Assembly: GCA_029237695.1 (NCBI GenBank)
Contig: CM055274.1
Span: forward strand, 66,461,484-66,525,483
Origin: Conchocele bisecta
Taxonomy: Eukaryota; Mollusca; Bivalvia; Lucinida; Thyasiridae
Length of the DNA: 64,000 bases
Direction of reading: 5' to 3'
The position numbers and the translations under genes are program-made. Of this stretch, positions 19,892 to 28,205 are shown in pieces (position 1 is the stretch's first letter; each line of letters opens with the position of its first letter). The notes below the pieces were generated by a model. The model did no database searches. It saw only the letters and a list, made by a program, of their open reading frames with translations, and was not told the DNA's origin.

Positions 19892-20312
19892 CATACCGCA
19901 TATAAAAAATCCCAAAAGACAGGCAGCTGGGCGGGCAGCGGCTGCCACCCGAAAAGTTAAACAAGATAAAATACTCGCCGAGCTTCGAGAGGCTAAACAG
20001 TCGTTGCAATCGGGGACGGAGACAGCAAAACATCTGAAGACAGAGTTGAGTACAACAACACCCCCAATTCACGAATTGGAAGCACACTCAACACCCAATC
20101 GAGGTTGGGCGAATCCGATTGAACCCAAATTCGTGAATTGGAGTTGGGTTGTTGGTGGTGGTCTGGCAGTTGTTGGTGCCCTGTGCGTGTGGAAATACCC
20201 CATATTATCGAAAAAACAACCAGCCAGTGTTCAGAATAAAGTTACGAAACACCAATCGCGCTTGGATGCGCCCCATTTAAACATTGATCGCGACCCCTTT
20301 TATATGCAATAA
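19800..20312 (+). CDS. Single-pass membrane protein with basic cytoplasmic segment
   Basis: The 170-residue frame starts with ATGATAACACAAGAC and overlaps the preceding gene by 92 bp. It has a Pro-rich N-terminus, then a Lys/Arg-rich helical segment (KNPKRQAAGRAAAATRKVK), a linker, and one membrane span (WVVGGGLAVVGALCVW) at about residues 119-140, with a polar tail ending DPFYMQ. The 'KNPKR..AG' segment recurs in Polinton proteins I remember. DNA for the linker contains several CCAATTCxxGAATTGG palindromes. Function unknown. Confidence 0.55.
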   Translation: MITQDTPARVTELNPIAPTQSNPSVTPPLDDIPHIKNPKRQAAGRAAAATRKVKQDKILAELREAKQSLQSGTETAKHLKTELSTTTPPIHELEAHSTPNRGWANPIEPKFVNWSWVVGGGLAVVGALCVWKYPILSKKQPASVQNKVTKHQSRLDAPHLNIDRDPFYMQ

Positions 20313-20317
20313 TTATA

Positions 20318-20551
20318 ATGGCTGAACAAGATGGTAAAATGTTAGTGAATGCGCTTTATCACGCCGTGGTGATATCGGGTTTCAGTATCGGGTATGCTCG
20401 ACTATCAAAGATGGCCCTAGGAGGATCCGCTCCCAAATTGGGCTTTACTGTGAGAGACGTAGGGCTCGCGACCTTAGATGTAGCGGCCGCAGTTTGGACC
20501 CGAGATTATCTAGTTAAAACTGGAATTCTACCAGTTAATATATGGAAATAA
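20318..20551 (+). CDS. 77-aa small hydrophobic Polinton protein
   Basis: The frame starts ATGGCTGAACAAG, 5 bp after the previous stop, and ends exactly where the next gene begins. Hydrophobic segments are NALYHAVVISGFSIGYA (N-terminal) and LATLDVAAAVWTRDYL (C-terminal). I recall equivalents ending in 'KQGIIP' in other Polintons; here it is KTGILPVNIWK. It is probably a membrane-associated virion or entry factor, which is inference. Copy 2 carries a 4-bp insertion in the first codons. Confidence 0.6.
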   Translation: MAEQDGKMLVNALYHAVVISGFSIGYARLSKMALGGSAPKLGFTVRDVGLATLDVAAAVWTRDYLVKTGILPVNIWK

Positions 20552-20983
20552 ATGGCTTCAATCGCAGTAATAGTAGGTGGTGCGCTCGTAAACGCATTGG
20601 CGTTCAGCGGTAGCAACTTTATATTCTCTAAAATGAAAAGCTCGAACGTGGATGAGGAGCGTAAGCGTCACGATTTAGCTGTAGAACAACTCAATAGCGC
20701 AAAGGAAGCGTGGTCGAAAAAACGAACCGCCCATCTGGACTGGGTCAATGAAGAGCTTCGCCGTGAAAATCACGCCGCGCAAACTTTTCAGAACGTTGAA
20801 GAAGCCAACCGCGAGTACGCGCTGGCATATCCGCAGAAAAGTCTCGCGCCGCTGGATCGCGAGCCCCAACTTTCAGATTTCTATGTACCGTCAGAGCCCC
20901 AAAAAGACCGCGAGATCGCGTTCATCATTGTGGGAATGGGTGTGGTGGGTCTCGTCGGCTACTATATTCAATCGAGATTTTAA
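20552..20983 (+). CDS. 143-aa bitopic membrane protein
   Basis: The N-terminal hydrophobic segment AVIVGGALVNALAFSGSNFIF is followed by a charged coiled coil (DEERKRHDLAVEQLNSAKEAW, WVNEELRRENHAAQTFQNVEE), a conserved-looking PQLSDFYVPS-QKDREI stretch and a C-terminal membrane span (FIIVGMGVVGLVGYYI). I recall this exact layout in many invertebrate Polintons, so it is a core protein of unknown role. Two membrane ends with a coiled-coil body would suit membrane bridging. The gene abuts the 77-aa gene with no spacer. The copy 2 equivalent uses a shifted start. Confidence 0.65.
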   Translation: MASIAVIVGGALVNALAFSGSNFIFSKMKSSNVDEERKRHDLAVEQLNSAKEAWSKKRTAHLDWVNEELRRENHAAQTFQNVEEANREYALAYPQKSLAPLDREPQLSDFYVPSEPQKDREIAFIIVGMGVVGLVGYYIQSRF

Positions 20984-21033
20984 ATTAATTATTTTAAATA
21001 ATTGTTTTTATAAATATATATATATATAGAACG

Positions 21034-21384
21034 ATGTCAGTTGACGAACTTTATTTTGCTATGATTGATTTAGGCTACACTGCCCTTAAACACCGCATAG
21101 CTGGTGCAAAGGGTATGATTCGTCTGGCCCGAGATTCTCTCGAGACGTGGCGAGAGGACGAAAAAGCGGCCACCCTTTTCGCAAAGCGGATGTTAGATTC
21201 CTCCACCAATCCTGGGGGATTAGATTTTCCCAAGTTCCTTCAGAACTTAACCCCCAATCGCGATTGTACTTCCAACAAAGGTTTATTATTATCGACACAG
21301 TTACCGGACGATCTGGCGAGGGCATGTTGGAGATTGTCCGATATATTAGAATACATCGCATACGATGAACACGCGCAAACTTAA
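21034..21384 (+). CDS. 116-aa helical protein, unrecognised
   Basis: The start is MSVDELYFAMIDLGYTALKH, after an AT-rich leader with a TATATATA tract. The protein is predicted mostly helical, charged and soluble (MIRLARDSLETWREDEKAA, ARACWRLSDILEYIAYDE). It overlaps the integrase start by 20 bp. I do not recognise it; it does not show the Cys-His-Asp pattern of adenovirus-type proteases. In copy 2 about 105 bp are deleted internally and the frame is broken. Confidence 0.5.
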   Translation: MSVDELYFAMIDLGYTALKHRIAGAKGMIRLARDSLETWREDEKAATLFAKRMLDSSTNPGGLDFPKFLQNLTPNRDCTSNKGLLLSTQLPDDLARACWRLSDILEYIAYDEHAQT

Positions 21385-22382
21385 TACCAAACTATCTGTT
21401 CGACTAACGCGTAAGCTAGCGAATGCGTACTATAGCCCCCGCGGCTACTGGAAGGGACTCGCTGCCATCAAGAACCTCGCGGCGGCGACCAAGGTTTCAG
21501 AAAACGCTGTCAAGGAATGGCTCAAGAAGCAGGCCATCTGGCAGATCTATTTACCCGCGCCTCACAATATTCCGTGCCCGAAATTCGACGTGCCGGTACC
21601 GAACCAAGTTCACCAAGCGGATCTCCTGTTTCTCCCTCACGATCGCGTCGGTCGTAAGACGTACAAGTACGCACTGACAATCGTTGACGTAGCGAGTCGT
21701 TATAAGGGGGCTGAGCCGTTGGCCACTAAAGAGTCTAAGGAGGTGGCCGAGCTCTCTCCGAATATATGAGAGGAGTCCTCTCAAATGGCCGAATCTTCTC
21801 CAGGTCGATCCCGGCCGCGAGTTCATGGGCGCGGTCTCTCATCTATTGTCTAAGCACGACGTTTCTGTCAGACGCGGCCGCGTCAACATCCACCGGGACC
21901 AGGGGATCGTGGAGCGCTTCAATCGAACCCTGGCTGAGAGACTGTTCGGACACCAATATGCCAAAGAACTTGTAGACCCTCATTAGCGATCGACCGAGTG
22001 GGTGGCCAGACTGCCCGCCGTGGTCTCCGCACTGAACGGAGAGGTGACCAGATTGATAGGTAAGAAGCTCGTAGATGCTATCAAGTTTAAAAGGGTGACG
22101 AGCGAGCCCTCTGCCGTCTCGCGCGGGCGACCCGTTGGTTTAGAGGAGCAACGGCTTCCATCGGATATTGACGTCCGGTACCTCTATCAACCGGGAGAGC
22201 TCGAAGGTGGCAGCCGCCGCGCGACTGATCCCGTGTGGTCTCTCAATGTATATCATCTAGATCGATCTATTACCAAGCCCGATGAGCCCGTGCTCTACTA
22301 TTTGGATGATGGGCCATCTCGAGGGTTTGTTCGCGAAGAACTTTTTTTTTTTTTTTACCTATCCTATAGGCTCGGTGTGTAA
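21365..22382 (+). pseudogene. INT: Retroviral-type DDE integrase, frameshift plus nonsense
   Basis: Integrase inserts the linear element. The N-terminus (KLANAYYSPRGYWKGLAAI) is the Polinton type of leader before the core. The DDE core is seen as QADLLFLPHD (first Asp), QVDPGREF in the shifted frame (second Asp) and DQGIVERFNRTLAERL (Glu). The C-terminal region (VRYLYQPGELEGG, PVWSLNVYHLDR) resembles the chromodomain-like tail. Breaks: the frame is lost near 21755, ending at VAELSPNI; TAG occurs at 21984-21986 where copy 2 has a Ser codon; and the last codons are replaced by a T-run at 22341-22356, apparently through a small deletion against the polymerase end. Confidence 0.93.
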
Positions 22383-25300
22383 CCCGTCTTCCATCACTCT
22401 CCTCTTGTCGTAGTACGCCGAGAGTCCTAATTTTTGTTGACAGTACGTCTTCATCACCCCGTTAATCATTCGGAATCCCCTGTTCTCTGCCATATCCCTA
22501 CCCCCTTCGAGAGCACTCTTATACCTTCCCCAAGTCAGATCGTTAGATCTCTTCGACATCCCCTTGACCGAGTGCTTAGATTTTCCATCACCGCTCACGT
22601 AGTAACACTTGCTACACAGAGCGATGGCTCTATCCCCTTCGAATTCCAGCTTGAACAATCCCGGAGTTCTGTTGCTCCACACGTCCCACGCCAACCACTC
22701 GGTCTTCTCCTTATTAAACTTTCTCTTCATATTCTTTCTCACCGCCGCCGCCAGCGTCTTCTCCGACAGCGCGAAGTACATGCTGTCGGTGTCCATCTGT
22801 ATCAGTTCGAAATCTCCGCGATCCACGTACTTGTCCAAGAAATCGTAGTAGAACTCCAGCATCTAGAGCTTGGCCAACTGGTAGACCGCTATGCCACACT
22901 GAAACGGTCTGTTGATCACCACTCGAGTCTTCCTGCTCGATATCTCGTAAGCCTCCCCAATCTCCTCCAGGTCTTCGAACCACGCCGACCTCAGTGCCCG
23001 ATCGACAGTCTTCTCATCCTTCGTATATGTGGTGTTCAGGTGTCTCTCTTGTGCCTCTATCAGCTTGCCACAACACGCGTTGCCAACCAGTTTGAATATC
23101 TCCGCCAACACCGCCTTGCTCTTGTCGACGTTCCCCGTCCGTCTAGCAGCGGTGACCTCTTTAACGAACCATTGAAACGGTTTGCCGGGCGTGTAGTCTA
23201 TCACCCTATGCACCGCCTTGACGATCAGACCGTGCTCCAGATACCACTTTAGCAGCGGGGAGTATATGATCATCTTCTTGGCGGACATTGCCCCAACGAG
23301 CTTTCTCTGTCCTTCGACTCTTTTCCTCCCTGTCCCGGCCAGGTAGTCCTTCATGTGCTGTGGAACCTCGTTCTCATCGACTTCTCGATTAACGAACAGC
23401 GGTGATATTTCCGAGAACTTGTCTCTCAACGTTTCCGGGACCTCTATATCCAACTCCGCAAATCCGAACCACTTTTCACTCCTGACCTTCCTCACGAAAC
23501 AGTCTATATACGACTGTCTTTCCGGGTCGTCACACGTCCATATCTGCTCCTCCCCGCACGGCATGTCCTTCGACAGAGTAGATAGGTACAGAGCATTGGC
23601 ATCGTACCCCATCACCGCCTTGCACATCTTCTCCTCCCGACTCCCCACCTGACCCCTGATCGTTGACCTTCCAGCCTCGGCGTATCTGGAGAATATTATG
23701 GACGGACCACCGACCAATCCCTGCTTCATCATCTCGTAAGTTTCAGACTTCGGTGACCACAGCTCGGGCGTGTCCGCCTTCCCATCGATCGACCCGCGGA
23801 GTAGGTACTGAAGGGAAACACCGGGTAGAGACACAGCATCCTTGAGTATGTCCACACCTCTTCCCCTGTAGAACTCCGTCATTTTAGTCAGAGCCTCCAG
23901 GAACGGTCCTACATCCAAGTCATTGTAGTGTTGCAACCATTCCTTGAACGTCTTCATCCCCTTTTCTCGGAATACCTTCTTGCACTCTTTCCATTCGGAC
24001 AACGACAGTAGGAACTCACCCTTCAACTTCGAGTACCACTCGGGATAGTCTGGCAGCCCCGGATGGTCGAGCTTGTCCGCGCTATCGAACCACTCGTATG
24101 GAAAGTGAGACTTTACTGCTTTACACTCGTACGTCTTAACCCACCGGTCGTACGTGGTACCGGGTCCCAGATACTGGATGATGTCGAGAAATCTAAACTC
24201 CGGGGTAAACAGAAACATCGTCGTGCTGGCTCTCTTTCCGACCATCACCTTATTCACGGTGGCCGCCAACTTCTCTACAAAGTACTGCTTGATGAGGTTC
24301 AGGTCGTACCTGCTACAGTTGAACCCCACCACCGGGACTTGGTCAATCCAAGAGATAATCTTTGCTTGCTGAGACTTCGATAACATATCTATGTCGGCCG
24401 GCAGATACTTATTCCTAACCCTCTCCCTGATTGCCTTGCCTCTCATCTGCAGCTCGGTCACGAACTTCTCGACTAGCGTGTCGGGATCTCGTTCGCATAT
24501 GTGTGTGATCCCTTCATGCATCGTCTCCCCCAACGACACCGATATAGGAACGTGCTCGACCTCGAAGGTCAGGTCTTTGGTGGGTCGTGTGGTTTTTGAC
24601 TTGTCGAGATACGCCTCGAAGTCGTAGACTATCTGGTGAGGGCACAGAGTCGTCTCCTCCTCGCGTGGCGATTGTGGATAGTAGGTATTCACCTCATTCA
24701 ACCACTCACACTCCCACATCACCACCAGCTCGTAACCCGCCTTCCTTATCTTGGCGTCTTGAATTTTCGTCCTCTTGTACAGCGATCTCGCGTTACCTCT
24801 CATGCAATGCATCGGACACCCGTGCCAGTAGCATCCGTGAAACTGAAACACGGTCTCGGTCTCATGACAATAACCGTCGACTGGATCACCGGCCACCCAC
24901 CTCTCACCACCGTGACCGCAGTCGGCGTGATGTATGTGCTTTCCCACCCTCTCCTCTTCTCTGCTCAACCATTGAATCGACCTCACACTCGCTGACCCCT
25001 TAGGATAGAACGCCTTCTCGTAGGCCGACTGCGGTCTCTCTACCCTCTTACCTGGACATGTCAACACGGTCTTCCCACCCATGCAGGTGGTCGCGTGCCT
25101 GTGCATGTTACACGACTTTGTGAACCGTTGTTGACATCGGTGCACCCGTACTCGTTCGTCATCTTGCGGAGATTCGTTATGAGGAACGAGTGACCTCCAA
25201 ACATTCCTATCGTCATTGTCTTCCCCCCAACCACGTCGTAATTTGCCGGAACCTTCATGAGGTACCACACTCCATCGGCGGTGGGCTCGTAAACGCGAAT

Positions 25301-26297
25301 ACCCAGCTTGAAATGCTCTTCGACCTTCTTAATATCGTCCAGGGGAATTCCCTGGCTACCCGGTCCGTTATCATGCCCGAGATATTCGCGAGCCAGAGCT
25401 CGTGCCTTCTCACAACAGCGGTCTGGTCTCCCTCCACGTTGGATGGCTATGCACCTAAACAGACACAAGTAGTCGTCGTACGTGTCGACGGAATACATTC
25501 CCTTTTTCTGTCTTAACCAGTCTGGGAGTTTTCCCGCTCCCATGAGAAGTTGTGCTTCGATGATCATCTTCACCTCGACCGATATCCAACGAACGAAGGT
25601 CCATTCTGTGTTTGGTCTATCGACTTTGTCGATGTCCATTCGACCTTTCTCTTTATCGGATATCCAACTCTCGGCTTTGGCGATCTCGTTTATCCACGGA
25701 CTACCCTTTGATTGTTTGTGATAGATCATAGTAGCGTCGGTCTCTATGTTCCTAATACGATACGAGCACGAATACCTCAGGTAACATGCCGTGGTCATCT
25801 CTGGGCGAATTTTATTCATTATGCGATTAGCGATCTCCCCGTCTACCCCCCCTCTCGAAAGTCCATACTATCTTCCTCCTACCCCTATCAACAGTTTCCC
25901 TAACTTCGGCTTCTTCGGCGAGAATCCTGGGACCCTCCTCCACCAAAGCTCTGGCGATATCTCTCCTCTTCTTGGGAGGTCCCCCCACCAACCCTTGATA
26001 AATCTTATTGTAGTACGCCTTGTATAGGGGTTTTCTACGTGCGCTGGGATCTTCTTTTACACGCTGCGCGTAAGCGGTGGCGCGTAGACTGGCCGTCGTC
26101 TCGTTCTCCAATTTCTCGGAGCGTTTTTCGGGGTCGGCGGGCAGTCGTCCGGTCGAAACCGCACGCCGCAGCCTCTCCTCGTAGACGACGGCTCGAGCGT
26201 CACTTATCCTATCTGCTATATCTTTCTTGAGTCTCAAACCTCTTAGGGAAATTCCCCAACTCTTAGCTTGCTCTCTCATTTGCTTTATGGTAGGCAT
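22359..26297 (-). pseudogene. POLB: Protein-primed family B DNA polymerase, several breaks
   Basis: The gene replicates the linear genome. From the N-terminus: a helical leader (MPTIKQMREQAKSWG), an OTU-like VDTYDDYLCLFRCIA region, a C2H2-type finger (CQQRFTKSCNMHRH), an endonuclease-like block (FHGCYWHGCP, then MWECEW), exonuclease motifs VYDFEAY, GFNCSRYDL and HYNDLDV, and polymerase motifs YDANALYL (A), KLVGNACCGK (B) and MDTDSMYF (C). Length is about 1,310 codons, usual for Polintons. Breaks: frame changes near 25840 and near 25135, and a TAG at 22863-22865 just before the motif C segment. It faces the integrase tail to tail and overlaps its mutated end. Confidence 0.96.
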
Positions 26298-26538
26298 TAT
26301 ACTGAGTATAACCAATAGATTTTTATCTTCAATAGGGTGTAAGTTTATATTTATTCGTAATAAATATATGACAGATTGTTGTAATATACTTAGTATAACT
26401 TATGGATAACTTGTCTTTAATAGGGTGTCAGTTTATATTTGTGACAGATTGCTGTAAAATACTGAGTATAACTTATGGATTTCTTATCTTTAATAGGGTG
26501 TCAGTTGTTATTTTATTCGTAATAAAAGTATGACAGAT
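26298..26538 (-). promoter_or_regulatory. Upstream direct repeats of the polymerase gene (four copies)
   Basis: Read on the minus strand, ACACCCTATT followed by TTATACTCAGTATAA-like sequence repeats about every 75-90 bp; the TATACTCAGTATA word occurs near 26300, 26388, 26460 and 26552 (the last in the terminal repeat). Copy 2 has six. A role as promoter or origin is inferred from position. Confidence 0.6.
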
Positions 26539-26732
26539 TGTTGTATATATATACTGAGTATAACATAGGGATTCTTATCTCTAATAGGGTGTATCTTCTC
26601 ATGTCATAAATATATGGTCTCGCGGTAGTAGTATATAAGAGTCACAAATGATACCATCATGCTGTGGAAGGTGCCGCGCGTAGCTGGTACCTTCCAGAGG
26701 TGATGGTATCATTGTGACTCTTATATACTACT
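26539..26732. repeat. Right terminal inverted repeat of Polinton 1
   Basis: Inverse of 8958-9151, including the outer ~106-bp hairpin. It ends ...CTCTTATATACTACT at 26732, followed by the target duplication TCAAG (26733-26737). Confidence 0.93.
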
Positions 26733-26794
26733 TCAAGTTTATCTGGCAAGGCTAGGAAACGCGTAGAAATTCCAAGGCTCGCTGAGGAATTCAT

Positions 26795-27126
26795 ATCGTG
26801 TCCGAACCTAGCTGATCTGGGTGTACACTGATCGCAATGGCCATACACCCCATATCTCCCGCCACAGCAACCCATTATAGGCTGGCCATCTACAGTGAAA
26901 CCTCTCTAAACCGGACATCATTTATATCCATATGTGGTTAATTTTGATGGGTTTCACTGCTATATATCCGATGACACTGTCTGTTCGTGATCGCAAAGTA
27001 CTAAATCAAGTTTTTCGTTGCTCAGATCCTGCTGACAGTGGAATATCTCTATACCGGACAACCCGGGAACCTCCCACGATGTCCGGTTTATAGAGGTTCC
27101 ACTGCACTGTCATATTCTCCTTACAG
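26795..27126. other. Intron sequence with repeat fragments
   Basis: A fragment of the SINE-like family (GTGTACACTGATCGCAATGG) lies at about 26815-26880. A local duplication of an 'ACCGGACA..' word pair flanks 26910 and 27050 (CCTCTATAAACCGGACAT type, inverted). The 3' splice site TTCTCCTTACAG ends at 27126. Confidence 0.4.
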
Positions 27127-27285
27127 ATGTGACGACGTCACCAGCCACCACTATCGTCAGTATCGGCACAGCCAGCAACACCCAGGAATCGCCAACAATA
27201 ACAACACCACCAACACCGACGCTATCTACGCCAACCGCTATTACTCATGCAACCACCACATCGGTACAGTCGGAAAAAACATTCG
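27127..27285 (+). CDS. Second exon of the Ser/Thr-rich mucin-like host gene
   Basis: A 159-bp segment runs from the acceptor TTCTCCTTACAG to the donor G|GTACGT. The open frame has the composition of the exon at 4578-4712: TTSPATTIVS, SPTITTPPTPTLSTPT and THATTTSV. It starts with two bases and ends with one base of split codons, so joining to the first exon keeps the frame. The product would be a secreted or cell-surface mucin-like region. No further exons could be identified with confidence in the window. Confidence 0.5.
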
Positions 27286-27723
27286 GTACGTATCATTGGC
27301 TACTTTACTTTCATGTGCGAGAATTTAGTTGTGCATTTAATTGAAGATAAATAAATGTTATTGTCGCATGCAATCAATGAGGTTTGACACTTGTATTGCC
27401 CTCTCTAGAAACACGTGTACATGTAGATTTGTGAGATGTGATATCATGACATTGCTATAACATCAACAACATAGTTTGCAGCCGAACTGAAAGCATGCAG
27501 AACATGTATGAAGGAGTTAATTCAGATTTCAGCGTCATTATCATTGGTGATATGTGTATGTTTAACATTATATATTGCATAGTCATAGTTATGTTATGTT
27601 TAATTGCATACTACTATATGTATATGTAAAAAAAAAGGTAAATTAAGAATGATCACATGCATGTTTCGAAACTATAATTTGGTGTAAGAACTGGTGGACT
27701 CTTAGTTAACTTAGTTAACTCTC
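27286..27723. other. Intron or intergenic, nothing recognised
   Basis: AT-rich sequence without a recognisable gene or repeat. Confidence 0.4.
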
Positions 27724-28035
27724 TTACAATACTGATAGTGTGGCAGTTATAGAGAATAATTGTGCACTTACAATACTGATAGTGTGGCAGTTATATATAA
27801 TAATTGTGCATTTACAATACTGATAGTGTGGCAGTTATAGAGAATAATTGTGCACACTTACAATACTGATAGTGTGGCAGTTATATATAATAATTGTGCA
27901 TTTACAATACTGATAGTGTGGCAGTTATAGAGAATAATTGTGCACTTACAATACTGACAGTGTGGCAGTTATAGAGAATAACTGTACACTTACAATACTG
28001 ATAGTGTGGTCGTTACAGAGAATAAGTGTGCACTT
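27724..28035. repeat. 44-bp tandem array, seven copies
   Basis: The unit is TTACAATACTGATAGTGTGG, then CAGTTATAGAGAATAATTGT and GCAC. Two variants alternate: TATAGAGAATAA and TATATATAATAA. The last two copies are more diverged. Confidence 0.9.
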
Positions 28036-28205
28036 TGTGACAAAAGCATGACATTTGGCATACATATTCTTTGAAGTGATATCCCCTTGGTAACGGTTGC
28101 CATTTTTTGGTTTTCAAAATGACCGCCATGTATTTCAATATTTACTTCATTGTCGCTTCTATGCTGTCTATAATCACGGTATTAGTGTCTAAATGAGTAT
28201 AAAAC

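Larger units (their letters stand above)
8958..26732 (+). mobile_element. Polinton/Maverick virus-transposon, copy 1
   Basis: The element is 17,775 bp and lies between 194-bp terminal inverted repeats that begin AGTAGTATATAAGAG. The 5-bp direct repeat TCAAG (8953-8957 and 26733-26737) marks the insertion. It carries polymerase B, integrase, packaging ATPase and capsid genes, the hallmark Polinton set. Order from the left: zinc-ribbon protein, 115-aa protein, putative ncRNA, two-helix membrane protein, fibre, penton-like, ~370-aa protein, small membrane protein, 'WALIVAIAG' membrane protein, capsid, ATPase, five small proteins, integrase, then polymerase on the opposite strand. Genes are much closer to 50 percent GC than the AT-rich spacers and host flank. 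Most large genes carry breaks, so the copy is not autonomous. Confidence 0.95.

Noticed and set aside
21034..21384. Maturation protease assignment for the 116-aa protein
   Set aside because: Too short and lacks an adenain-like His...Cys arrangement.
22434..25003. Several 100-270-codon plus-strand frames across the polymerase of copy 1, and their mirror in copy 2
   Set aside because: They are antisense shadows of the polymerase gene, Arg/Ser/His-rich with no motifs.
27724..28035. CRISPR-like array
   Set aside because: Whole units repeat with no variable spacers, and the DNA is eukaryotic; it is a tandem satellite.
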